The notes below the pieces were generated by a model. It was not told the DNA's origin and searched no databases. It saw nothing but the letters and a program-made list of their open reading frames with translations. The translations under genes and the position numbers were made by a program. Below are positions 1 through 12,700 of a stretch of 64,000 nt of DNA, piece after piece. Within the stretch, counting starts at the first letter, position 1. Each line of letters begins with the position of its first letter. This stretch comes from Limnomonas spitsbergensis (Eukaryota > Chlorophyta > Chlorophyceae > Chlamydomonadales), in NCBI GenBank assembly GCA_037349105.1, contig JAYJMM010000035.1, forward strand, positions 992,001-1,056,000. The letters are read 5' to 3'.

Positions 1-300
1 GTGGTCAAGGGGGGGAGGCAGGGCAGGCAGGGGCAGGGGGATGTGGTCAAGGGGTGGAGGCAGGGCAGGCAGGGGCAGGGGGATGTGGCCAGGAGGGGGA
101 GGCAGGGCAGGCAGGGGCAGGGGGATGTGATCAAGGGGGGGAGGCAGGGCAGGCAGGCACAGGGGGATGTGGCCAAGGGGGGGAGGCAGGGCAGGCAGGC
201 ACAGGGGGATGTGGCCAAGGGGGGGAGGCAGGGCAGGCAGGGGCAGGGGGATGTGGCCAAGGGGGGGTGGCAATGCGGACAGGTGCAGGGGGATGTGGCC
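1..300. repeat. 42-bp minisatellite, about 7 copies
   Basis: Seven near-identical 42-bp units of G-rich sequence (core GGCAGGGCAGGCAGG). Because 42 is a multiple of 3 the array is open in several frames on both strands, but the resulting Gly/Arg/Gln repeats are compositional and not evidence of a gene. It lies just downstream of the last visible exon of the giant minus-strand helicase gene, so it is either intronic or 3' flanking. Confidence 0.9.
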
Positions 301-482
301 AACATATCTCAAGCAGCCAGAGAAAGCACAATCGGGACCCTGCCCGTAAAACCCCAAGCCATCCACCCTGATACACAAGCCAACAACACAAAGCCCTAAG
401 CCCACATCCCCAAACCCTGTACTCGGATATTTGAACGCGAAGCCCCAGGATCCTTATGCCCTGGACCCCAAAACCCCAGGGC

Positions 483-725
483 TCACGCTATGCCATTGAG
501 TGTGCAGTCAGCAGCCTGTCTGACCGCAAGCCTGGCCTGGTCCTTGTCCAGCTGTTGCCCCTCTGCCATGGTGGCGCACACCGCCTCTTGGAGATAGGCG
601 CTGGTAAGTAGTCGCTGCCAAGGGGACAGCAGCTCAGAGGGCGTGGTCTCCGGGGGCAGAGCCCAGACTTTCTCCTGCTGAATCATGCTCCAGGAGCTCC
701 GGCCGCCGGCATGGTTTAGGATGCC
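483..725 (-). CDS. Giant helicase, last visible exon
   Basis: Begins after the acceptor CCTGCCCAG in phase 0, continuing the 2711-3401 exon, and encodes about 80 residues of helical sequence (LLSPWQRLLTSAYLQEAV). The reading ends at TGA (483-485). The same bases also form a plausible donor (AGC then GTGAGC), so the gene may instead continue left of the window. No family motif is recognisable in this exon by itself. Confidence 0.65.
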   Translation of the reverse strand, partial: GILNHAGGRSSWSMIQQEKVWALPPETTPSELLSPWQRLLTSAYLQEAVCATMAEGQQLDKDQARLAVRQAADCTLNGIA

Positions 726-3700
726 CTGGGCAGGAGACGAGCAGGGAGGTGTGGTGAGGGGGGAGGGATCAGGGTGGGGAGGGGGAGGCTGGTGGAGGAG
801 GTCACGGACGTGGCAGTCAGGGATCAGGGGGGAGAGAGGTGGAAGGCGATGGAGTAGGATGTAAGGGATGAGGAGGGAGGTGGGTGGGGATGGACGTGAC
901 AGTCAGGGATCAGGGGGGAGAGAGGTGGAAGGCGATGGAGTAGGATGTAAGGGATGAGGAGGGAGGTGGGTGGGGATGGACGTGACAGTCAGGGATCAGG
1001 GGGGAGAGAGGTGGAAGGCGATGGAGTAGGATGTAAGGGATGAGGAGGGAGGTGGGTGGGGATGGACGTGGCAGTCAGGGATCAGGGGGGAGAGAGGTGG
1101 AAGGCGATGGAGTAGGATGTAAGGGATGAGGAGGGAGGTGGGTGGGGATGGACGTGGCAGTCAGGGATCAGGGGGGAGAGAGGTGGAAGGCGATGGAGTA
1201 GGATGTAAGGGATGAGGAGGGAGGTGGGTGGGGATGGACGTGACAGTCAGGGATCAGGGGGGAGAGAGGTGGAAGGCGATGGAGTAGGATGTAAGGGATG
1301 AGGAGGGAGGTGGGTGGGGATGGACGTGACAGTCAGGGATCAGGGGGGAGAGAGGTGGAAGGCGATGGAGTAGGATGTAAGGGATGAGGAGGGAGGTGGG
1401 TGGGGATGGACGTGACAGTCAGGGATCAGGGGGGAGAGAGGTGGAAGGCGATGGAGTAGGATGTAAGGGATGAGGAGGGAGGTGGGTGGGGATGGACGTG
1501 ACAGTCAGGGATCAGGGGGGAGAGAGGTGGAAGGCGATGGTGTAGGATGTGAGGGATGAGGAGGAAGGTGGGTGGGGATGGACGTGACAGTCAGGGATCA
1601 GGGGGGAGAGAGGTGGAAGGCGATGGTGTAGGATGTGAGGGATGAGGAGGGAGGTGGGTGGGGATGGACGTGACAGTCAGGGATCAGGGGGGAGAGAGGT
1701 GGAAGGCGATGGTGTAGGATGTGAGGGATGAGGAGGAAGGTGGGTGGTGATGGACGTGGCAGTCAGGGATCTGGGGGGAGAGAGGTGGAAGGTGCTGAGA
1801 TCATGTTAACCTGCACAACACAGATCTGGAGAAAACAGATATGGAGAATACAGATATGGAGGATACAGATATGAAGAATACAGATATGGAGAATACAGAT
1901 ATGGAGAATACAGATATGGAGAATACAGATATGGAGAATACAGATATGGAGAATACAGATATGGAGGATACAGATATGAAGAATACAGATATGGAGAATA
2001 CAGATATGGAGGATACAGATTTGGAGAATACAGATATGGAGAATACAGATATGGAGAATACAGATATGGAGAATACAGATATGGAGAAAACAGATATGGA
2101 GAATACAGATATGGAGAATACAGATATGGAGGATACAGATTTGGAGAATACAGATATGGAGAATACAGATATGGAGAATACAGATATGGAGAATACAGAT
2201 ATGGAGAATACAGATATGGAGAATACAGATATGGAGAAAACAGATATGGAGAATACAGATATGGAGAATACAGATATGGAGGATACAGATTTGGAGAATA
2301 CAGATATGGAGAATACAGATATGGAGAATACAGATATGGAGAAAACATATATAGAGAATACAGATATGGAGAATACAGATATGGAGAATACAGATATGGA
2401 GAATACAGATATGGAGAATACAGATATGGAGAATACAGATATGGAGGATACAGATATGGAGAATACAGATATGGAGAATACAGATATGGAGAATACAGAT
2501 ATGGAGAATACAGATATGGAGAAAACAGATATGGAGAATACAGATATGGAGGATACAGATATGGAGAATACAGATATGGAGAATACAGATATGGAGAATA
2601 CAGATATGGAGAATACAGATATGGAGAAAACATATATAGAGAATACAGATATGGAGAATACAGATATGGAGAATACAGATATAGAGAATACAGATATGGA
2701 GAATGTGTACCTGGAGAATGCAGATCTGACCGATGCTCTCGTAGCCCAACGTCTTGTGGTACATCGGCTGCTGCCTCAGCTTCACCTTTTGGCGTGGACC
2801 TCCAGCAGCGGTCGGCAGCAATGCCGGCGGTTGCGGCATCGTAGGGGTCTTTGACAGCTCCTCGGCCACCGCTGCCAGGAACGTCTGGCCATCCGGATCC
2901 CCGCGGCATGCAATCATCTCGCAGAGGCCAGGAAGGCAAGCGGCCGCAGGGCCTGCTCCTCCTACTTGCCCGACCGCCTGCCTCCCCATGAAAGGGGCCA
3001 GCGTGGAGAAGGCCTGCGGCAGCGCGGGTCCCAGCAGGGCCCCAAACCTCAGCCGATCCAGATCGCGCGCTGTGCCCCGCAGCTTCTGAACCTCCTCAGG
3101 CTGCCTTTGCTGGCGCGCCTCCCGCCTGCAACATGCATGGATGCCGAGGCTGAGCATGCGGCACGCCAGCTCAAGCGGGTTGGCGATGCTGGGGGGCTCC
3201 ATGCTGCTCAGCAACCCACTTGTCTGCTGACCGGCAGTGGCTGGGGAGAGACTGGGTTGAGGCTTTGGTGTTGCTCGCCTCGGCCCAGCTGCTTTTGAGA
3301 GGCACAGGTAGGCCGTGAAGGAGGGGAGCAGGTACACGGCGCCAGCACATGCCTCGCTGACCATGATGCCATCCAGCGCATCTAGACGCTGCTGCCAGAA
3401 GCTGAGGATAGTAGGAGGGGAGGAGGTACGAAGGTATGGATGTATGGACGTGGAGAGGCGGTATGGAGGAGAGAGGACATGGTGAGATGGGGAGGAGGCG
3501 GACTGGGGAGTCAGGGACAAAAGGAGTTCAGAAGGTGAGAACGTGACAGGGGCGTCTTCACTTTATTGATGCTGGCCATAACCCGTGCTCCTACAAGATG
3601 AAGGCGACCTTCACCTGAATGAGGGGCTCCCTCACATCCTGGTTACCCTAACCCCCTAAAATACCACAGGTCCTGGCAAGTGCTCTGGCCAAGCAGTCAC

Positions 3701-6700
3701 AAGCAGGAAGAGGTAGCGATCCCTTCCCTGTCCCTTCCCTGTCCCTTCCCTAACCATCCAGTTTTGAAAAGGCTTTTAACAAGCCATAACACGATTTCGA
3801 ACGGTGCACGTTGGCGCCAGCCAGCACTCACCTGACGGCCTCCCGGCAGAACTGCGGCAGCGGCAGCTCCACGCGTCCAGACACTGCCAAGGTGGGCGAG
3901 GCAGACGTTTGTCGCTGCTTCTGCTGGATCTGCGCCGACGGTACCCAGCCGCTTAGCTGCATGACGTGTGGTGTTCCCACCTTCCTCTTGGCACCCAATG
4001 CCTCCACGCCAGCGATAAACAGCGCCCGTCGCTTCCCTTCAACGGGCGCTATACCCTGGTCGGCAGCTGCTTGGAAGCTGCTTGCCAACTCGCTGTACAG
4101 CTGGCACGTGCGGCGGTACAGGTCCATGAAGAAGCCCATGGCTAGGGCCAGCGTGGGCAGCGGGGAGCGCCCGCCGCCGCCACCGCTGCCGCTGCTGCTG
4201 CTGGGCACGGTGCCTACCCCGCTGCCCCAAGCTACCTGGCCTGCCTGCTGCCTCCGCTTCATCTCATCAAAGGCAATCTTCCTCAGCCGGCCGCAGCAGG
4301 CGCTGGCAGTATTGACGCTCAGCTCCAGCAGCCAGATGCTCAGCCAGCTGTCAGCCACGCACGGCGCTGCCTGGCGACGGCTGACCTCCTGCAGCCAGTC
4401 CGCACAGGGTGTCCAGCTGCTGGGATCCGCGGGCTCCGGAAAGGGGCAAGGGCAGCCAATGAGCCACTGCAACACGCCAAGCTGCACACGTGCTGCCTTG
4501 AGTGAGGCACTCGGCAGCACACCAGCAGAAGAAGAGGGGGCAGCAGTAGGAGCAGCAGCAGCAGCAGAATCCCCAGCCGCAGCAGGAGCACTGCCACCAC
4601 CACCACTAGCAAAAGAAGCGCCAGTGGCAGCAGATGGGTTCACAGCATTGCCAGCTACAACAGCAGCAGCAGCACTACCAGCAGCAGAAGGAGAAGGAGC
4701 ACTTGTAGCAGCTAATGGGTTTGCAGCAGTGCCAGGAGCCTCAGCCGCCGCCGCCGCAACACCGCCAGCAGCAGCAGCACTACCAGCAGCAGCAGCAGCA
4801 CCACCACCATCAGGAGCAGCAGCTGCAGAAGAAGAAGAGGCAGGGTCCTTGCGATGGACAGGCGAAACGAGGTCAGCGATCTGGGCAATGCATGCCAATG
4901 TCTTTTCGCTGAACACAATGCCGGTGCTTGCGTTGCCTTGGTGGCTGCTGCCTTTGGGCCACATCAGCAGCAGATGCAGATGAGCAACCAGCGCAGACAC
5001 AGCCCTAGGAGTGTCACCTGTGATCGCAAAGAAGAGGAGCGGTTTGACAGAGGAGTGGTTCAGCTTCAAAATTTATACAATTTAAATTTGAGAATCCAGG
5101 TTCGAAAGTGTTGGAGAGAGATTTTGATATCAGGCACTTCATTTTGGGGGGTGGGGGGATAGTAGACCTAATGTCATCTGGCCATGGAAGCGCGTCAAGA
5201 TGTGACGCTGACATCAGTATAGGAGTGATAGAAGTGATAGGAGTGACAGCCGTTTATTTGAGCTTTGTTCAGCTGCAACTCAGATGCATCTTATGTTAGT
5301 GTTGTCAGCCACAATTTAGCTTCGTCACATTTTAGCGCTGTTCAGCTACAATACAGATGGGTTACGCCATTTGGCCGGGGGATCCTGATGCGGGCAAGCC
5401 CTGTTCCGTGGGCCACTGGTCGTAGGCCGGTCAAGGTTAGGTCCCCATTGACCCAGTGATGGCCGACGGGAGGCCCCCCGGCAGCGGTCTGCTGCGCAAT
5501 GAGACGAAGGCTGTCACCACTCAAAAGCACAGCGGTGTCCTTCCTCAACCCATCAAGGCCACATGGAACAGCACCTGGAAGCTGGGCAGTGCTATCATAC
5601 ATCTGGCCAGCACTCATATGCTGCTCTACGCATGACCACCTCAGAAGAACCAGGGGGCGAAGGAGTCCCTCCAGCTGCCAACCCTAATATCTGCTGCCCC
5701 CCCCTGATGTTCCAGCCACTGGGGGCATCCATACCCCAAAGTTGAGGGATCGAACCCGCCACACGATCCTCTCTACCCCCCAAGACCACCGGGGTCCATG
5801 CTCCTGCCCCCTTCACACAGCAGGTGGGCATGGCTGCACCATGCTCCGGGCTGTGCATGGTGACTAAATTTCAGGTTACTGGTCCCCTACCAGCCCCATG
5901 CGGCCCAGCCTTCAGCAGGGCCCAGCGTGAAGGCAGTCTAGGCACCATTCTAAACACTCCAAGCACTCACCCCAATATCCATTAAGCCCCCCCGCATGGC
6001 CACTTTGTGTCCCCCCTATTTGGACTTAGCCCTGTGGTGTGAGGATCACGATATTCGCGATTGATTATCCACACTTTCTCAAGCATAAAGTGTGGTCATG
6101 TCTACAGTCGCAAACATCACCTCCCTGCCAAGTGGCCTTTTCAATGCAATGCACGTCGGGAGTGCAAAACCTGTTTTGTCAGGTTTAAGCAACCCTAAAA
6201 CCTAAAACCTGACAGCATATGGCCTTTTCAACGCATGTTGGGAGCATCTCAGGTTTGAACGACCCTAAACCTTAAAATGCGTGACACCTACCGGCTTTGA
6301 GGTGCATGGCGACGGCTTCCTGGACCTTGCCCTGCTCCTCGTAGATCCTGGCGGCAGACACATAGTCGGAGCGGATCAGGTACAGCTGCAACTCCTCGTC
6401 CTCAAGCGAGTGCCTGCGTGTAGCAGTCAAGGAGGGGCTGTGCTAGGGGGAAAAGAGGGGCAGTGATCGAAGGAAAATAGGGGCAGTGCTAGAGGGAAAG
6501 AGGGGCGGTGATAAGGGGAAAAGAGGGGCAGTGCTAGAGGGAAAAGAGGGGCGGTGCTAGAGGGAGAAGAGGGGCAGTGATAAGGGGAAAAGAGGGGCGG
6601 TGATAAGGGGAAAAGAGGGGCAGTGATAAAGACTGAGAAACAAGTCCCCTGCTCAGGTGAGCAGCTGCTGTACTAATTGGTGTACTAATTGCTGTTCTCT

Positions 6701-9700
6701 TCCATATTACATATAACCTTCAAAGGTCTGAGACTGTTGTGAGCCTCCGAGCCAAGTTTTGGATTGTAAGATTCGGGGCTGTCCGGATTATTGGTCTGGG
6801 TCAGGTGTTCCCGGTGCGCACTTTTAGGGGGCCATCGGGCGGCCCCCTAAACTAGTGGGCCATTGGGGCAATGGGGGCATTGGGGCAATGGGGCAATGGG
6901 GCATTGGGGCATTGGGGCATTGGGGCATTGGGGCATTGGGGCATTGGGGCAATGGGGCATTGGGGCATTGGGGCATTGGGGCTATGGGGCATTGGGGCAA
7001 TGGGGCAATGGGGCAATGGGGCAATGGGGCAACTGGGACTTGATGCACCAGGCTCCCACGGCCGTAGGCCATGATGTAGCTGAAGTGTAGCTGAATCACC
7101 CTGCAGTAAAGAGTGTCCTGGGATGCAATTACACAGGTTCTGCCTCCCGTCGTACGAGCCGGCTTTGCTTCATGCAGTCATGCACGATGGACTGTGCCAA
7201 TGATTCAATCCCTCGGGTGTGTGAAACATTTTGAACCAAGTCATCCCAAACACGCCCCCCACATGTTTGGGATGAATAGCCCTAGACTAATTCACCTCCC
7301 GAGCAGCGTGGCAGCAGTCAGGTCAATGACATAACGCCTCTGGGCCATGCTCAAAAAGCTCAACCGCGTCAGCATCCTACTGTCTGGTCGGGAGGATAGT
7401 AAATTAGATACGGCTTCCAGAGCCGAGCGGCAACTTTGTCCACCTCCCACAAGCCGTCCCACACACGCCAAAGGTCCAAATGGGGCCTGACCTTCCCCGG
7501 CCTACCGACACAGGCTAGGCTGTCCACACATGGAGCCCTCAGGAGTTGACTGAAATGTAGCTGAAATGTAGCTGAAATGCAGATGAAATACAGTTGACAT
7601 GTAGCAGAAATGCTGCCGCCATCCCTAAATCTTAAACAGAACCATCCACCTGACCCCCACGCCTCTCACCGCCTGAAGAACGCCAGTGCGGCCTCCGTTT
7701 CCAGCATCGAAACGTACTGGCGCATCTGCGGCAGCAAGCCCCGCTGAAAGCTGCTACGCGCGGCCCGCTTGACAAAGCTGTCCAGCTCAGCATGCAGCTT
7801 TGGCTGGGCGACGCCGCCCTTGCCAACCCCATGTGCCCCGCTCCGCCCAGCAGGACGCTCCCCAGCAGCAGCAACAGTAGCAGCAGCAGTAGCAACAGCA
7901 TGAACAGCAGCAGCAGCAGCAGCAGTGGCGGTGACGGACTCATTTGATTGCAAGATCCAGGACTGCAGCAGCTGGATACCCAAGTCCCAGTTGCGGCCCC
8001 GCGTGCAGGCAGCCAGGGCCTTGTCCTGGCTTCCGCAGGCCGCCCATGCTGCTGCAGCTTCAGGCCAGCAGCGGGCCTCCTCGAAGCACTCGGCCGCCCG
8101 GGTCGGCTGGCGAGGCACCGTTCTGTCCCGGTACAGCAATGCGGCGGCCAGCCAATCGCGTGCCTTGAAACGGCAGTTAGCCGCGCGCTCAAGCATGCTA
8201 GCGTCCTGGCAGTCAGCAAGGTGAGGAGAGATAGGGTTTACAATTGCCAGGGGCATGGTTCAGGGTATTAAGGGTGGAGGGTGGAGGTCATAGATAAAGG
8301 GATGTAGGGACCTGGTTAGGGTGGCGGGTTCAGGTTTAGGTTCCAGAATGCAAAGTACGTAGGCCAGGATTTATGAGTGGAGGGTTCAGGGTTAACATAG
8401 GCTGGTTGAGGGTTTATGAGTGGAGGGTTCAGGGTTTACATCGATTGGTTGAGGGTTTATGAGTGGAGGGTTCAGGGTTTACATCGGTGGGTTGAGGGTT
8501 TATGAGTGGAGGGTTCAGGGTTTACATCGATTGGTTGAGGGTTTATGAGTGGAGGGTTCAGGGTTAACATCGGTGGGTTGAGGGTTTATGAGTGGAGGGT
8601 TCAGGGTTTACATCGATTGGTTTAGGGTTTATGAGTGGAGGGTTCAGGGTTTACTTCGGTGGATTGAGGGTTTATGAGTGGAGGGTTCAGGGTTAACATC
8701 GATTGGTTAAGGGTTTATGAGTGGAGGGTTCAGGGTTTACATCGGTGGGTTGAGGGTTTATGAGTGGAGGGTTCAGGGTTTACATCGGTGGGTTAATGGT
8801 TTATGAGTGGAGGGGTCAGGGTTTACGATGGAGGGTTAAGGGTTTATGAGTGGAGGGTTCAGGGTTTACATCGATTGGTTGAGGGTTTATGAGTGGATGG
8901 TTCAGGGTTAACATCGATTGGTTGAGGGTTTATGAGTGGAGGGTTCAGGGTTTACATTGGTGGGTTAAGGGTTTATGAGTGGAGGTTTCAGGGTTTACAT
9001 CGGTGGGTTGAGGGTGTATGAGTGGAGGGTTCAGGGTTTACATCGGTGGGTTACTGGTTTATGAGTGGAGGGTTCAGGGTTTACATCGGTGGGTTAAGGG
9101 TTTATGAGTGGAGGGGTCAGGGTTTACGATGGAGGGTTAAGGGTTTATGAGTGGAGGGTTCAGGGTTTACATCGATTGGTTGAGGGTTTATGAGTGGATG
9201 GTTCAGGGTTAACATCGATTGGTTTAGGGTTTATGAGTGGAGGGTTCAGGGTTTACATTGGTGGGTTAAGGGTTTATGAGTGGAGGTTTCAGGGTTTACA
9301 TCGGTGGGTTGAGGGTTTATGAGTGGAGGGTTCAGGGTTTACATCGGTGGGTTAATGGTTTATGAGTGGAGGGTTCAGGGTTTACGATGGAGGGTTAAGG
9401 GTTTATGAGTGGAGGGTTCAGGGTTAACATCGATTGGTTGAGGATTTATGAGTGGAGGGTTTACATCGATTGGTTAAGGGTTTACGATGGAGGGTTGAGG
9501 ATTTACAGTAGAGGGTTGAGGGTTAACGAGTCGAGGGTCTAGAGATTACGACTGGTGGGTTGAGGGTTTATGAGTGGAAAATCCACGATTTATGAGTGGA
9601 AGGTTTAGGTATTAGATTAGGCGATCCAAGGATCTAGGCAACATCCACGAGATCAGCCCAAAATGTGTGTAGTTCATTCAGAAATAAACAGTAGCTGGGC

Positions 9701-12700
9701 CAACGGGGAGGAGCAGGAGTGCCATCCCCTCAGAAGCTGTTGGCCAAGCAATCGACACATTTAGAGGCAATACCGGATTTGCAAGCACCGTGTGCCACAT
9801 GTCTCACAGCAATACATCGATTGACTTTTCGATTCACGTGTCTCATATTTCCTAGTCAACACAGTCTTGCGCGTTCACACACTTTTTTTGTCTCATTTTT
9901 TCATGAATAAATTACTGGTATACCCCCCCCCCCCAGCTTTTTCAGTTAAAATTGCCAGGCACTTCAAAAATACACTTCTCTGTCAGATGCCCAGTGTCCA
10001 GCGTCAGCTCCCAGCGGAGCCCCGAGTACCCAGTGGGGCCCTCAGATCCAAGCTGTATCCAGTTCCTAGCATATCCCAGTTTTCAGTTGCAAGCAGTGCC
10101 AAGCAGCGCCAACACCAAGCAGTGCCAAGCGCCGTGTGGTGCTAAGCAGCGCCGGGGCTAAACAGTGCCAAGCGCCAAGCAGCGCCGGGGCTAAACAGTG
10201 CCAAGCGCCAAGCACACAGGGCCTTGTGACCAGCAGTGCTCAGCGTCCAGCACCCAGCTGTGCCCAGTGCCATCATAAACCACTCACCTGGACCCCTAGC
10301 TCCTCATATGCAACTGCTGCCTCCAGGAAAAGGGCTCGGGCAACTGCTGGCGCCCCGGCCCGCTTCGCTCGCTGGTTAAGTGAGGCGGCGTGGCAGCGCT
10401 TGGCGTTGGCCGTGTCGCCTGCTCTCTCAAAGCAGAACAGCGCCGTTTCGAACTGCTGGCCGTTGAAAAAATCATTGGCGCGGCGGGACCATTCTGCGGG
10501 GTTGCTCGCGCGCTGAAGCACAGCCAGCACGTCATCTCCCATGGGCTGCTGATCTACAAGGCCCTGGGCCAGCCAGAAGTCAACCATGGGTTGGGCCACC
10601 TGAAGAGGAGACAGGGCAAGACGGGTGCATTTTGGGAGGCGTAAGGGTTTAGGGTTGAGGTTTTAGGGTTTGGGGCGGCGAGGCAGCGAGTGTGTGTGGG
10701 GTGGTGGACAGACAGGAAGATAGAAGATCATTACCAGGAGGCATTACTAATCATTACCAGGAGGCATTACTCATCATAACCAGGAGGCATTACTCATCAT
10801 TACCAGGAGGCATTACTCATCATTACCAGGAGGCATTACTAATCATTACCAGGAGGCATTACTAATCATTACCAGGAGGCATTACTAATCATTACCAGAA
10901 GGCATTACTCATCATTACCAGGAGGCATTACTCATCATTAGGAGAGCTCTCACAGTCTCTTCGGACACCCGGATGGGTTGAGGGTCTTAACCCTTTACCC
11001 TAAGCCCTATGCCTTCAACCTGTCCTCTCACCGCTTCATCTGACTCCCAGAACAGCACAACATCTTTGGCGCGTGTGGCCAGCACGTACCTACATCTCAG
11101 CAATGCAATGTCAATTTGTAATCAATTTGTGGTCAATTTGTGGTCAATTTGTAATCAATTTGTAATCAATTTGTATTAATCATTTATTTATCATGAAAGT
11201 GTCATAATGAGGAACTGGGTGCCACGTCAAGCACCAGCAACAAGAAATATGAATATATTCCTTTCCGTAGATTTAATTTGCCTTCCCTTGGGTTTGAAAA
11301 TTGATTTCTTTGAATTCCGGTACTGCCCTGAGAGCAAACTTTCGACCCAAACTCAAGTTTCTGACTGAAAACTGGCGTCGACAGTCAATAAGTAGTATAT
11401 TCGACTATCCCTCAACCCCAAATGAACGATGGTGTCCAGCGCATAACATGTTGCACTTTGTTAAGGAGAGCATTTTGGCAGTGGCCTTCAATTGATGCCT
11501 ATGGCTTTATTTGCCGCACCATGCATGCAAAGAAAGAAAGACTCCTCCTCCGCCGAAGCAGGAGGCGTTAGAATGCATGCACCATGCACCATGCATGCAC
11601 CTATGCGGTGGCATAAGGAACTCCATGGAGTCCTACGTGAGCTTGTGGACTGTAAAACTTCACAAAATTTCACATAAAAGATCAGGCCAGCTTGCGCACA
11701 TACATGCATGTATGCATTGCATCGCAAATCCGCTCAGGAGACATGCATGCATGTACCTGCTTGCTATTCCACTGCTGTCATCCGGAGCATGCATATAGTA
11801 TGAGTGAATATGCCCGCACGCAAGACCACTGAATTGAATCGGCCAAGCCCGCAGGATCCACTCACAGCTGCTTCAACTCGGAGCACAGCAAGTGGTGGAG
11901 CTGCGGGTTGAAGCTCGGATGAGCATACTGTGAGAATGAGGATGAGGAGCTGCCCGACGAGGTCCCCGCGCAGGCGTCCGGTTGTGCCGACGGCGGCAGC
12001 AGCCCGACCTCCTTCATCAGGCTGTACATCAGGCGCCACTTGCTGCCGAACTTCGAGGTTGAGAAGAAGTCGTACACCAGGACTGTCTGCGAGCGGTTCA
12101 TCATTTAAAGCGGTCAATCAGTCAAATGAAGCGTCCCGCGGTTAAACACCTGGTTGATTATTTGCAGCAGAAAGCTGCTTTTCTGGACCGCCTGAATACC
12201 ACGGTTGACTAATCAGAGAGGGATGGCATGGCAAAGGGGGCGTGGCAAAGGGGGCATGTATGGCAAATCTTGTTCTTCGGTGATGTGCAATTTTTTCTCT
12301 TTCCAGGCTTGGAGGCCCAAATCCTGGACAGGTGACACCCTTTCCAGTGATTTCCCTTATAATAAATAAATAGATAATGGCTATACACAGGTCTCCCATG
12401 CACACTTGTCAAACGGACCTGGAACTCAAGGCCCTTGCACTCGTGTACAGTCAGCACCAGCATGCGCTGTCCGTACTTGCGGAGCACCTGCCGCTTGGTC
12501 GCTTCGTCCCGCACGAGGACAGCCTGCTCGGCGCCGAACTCGCAGCCTGCGGCACCGATGCTCTTGTCGCCGCAGCCGTCCACGTTACTCAAGAGCGTCT
12601 GCAGCGGGTCGACTCCCTTGAGGAAGATCGGTGTCTTGCCTGGGAGGCCGGTGAGGTGGGACATTTTTTTGACGTTTCTGGGATTTGTGTGTGTGTGTGT

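Noticed and set aside
1763..3520. Long open frames across the 15-bp array on both strands (e.g. 585 codons minus, 337 codons plus)
   Set aside because: They are produced by a 15-bp repeat without stops. Only the part at 2711-3401 is coding, in the helicase frame.
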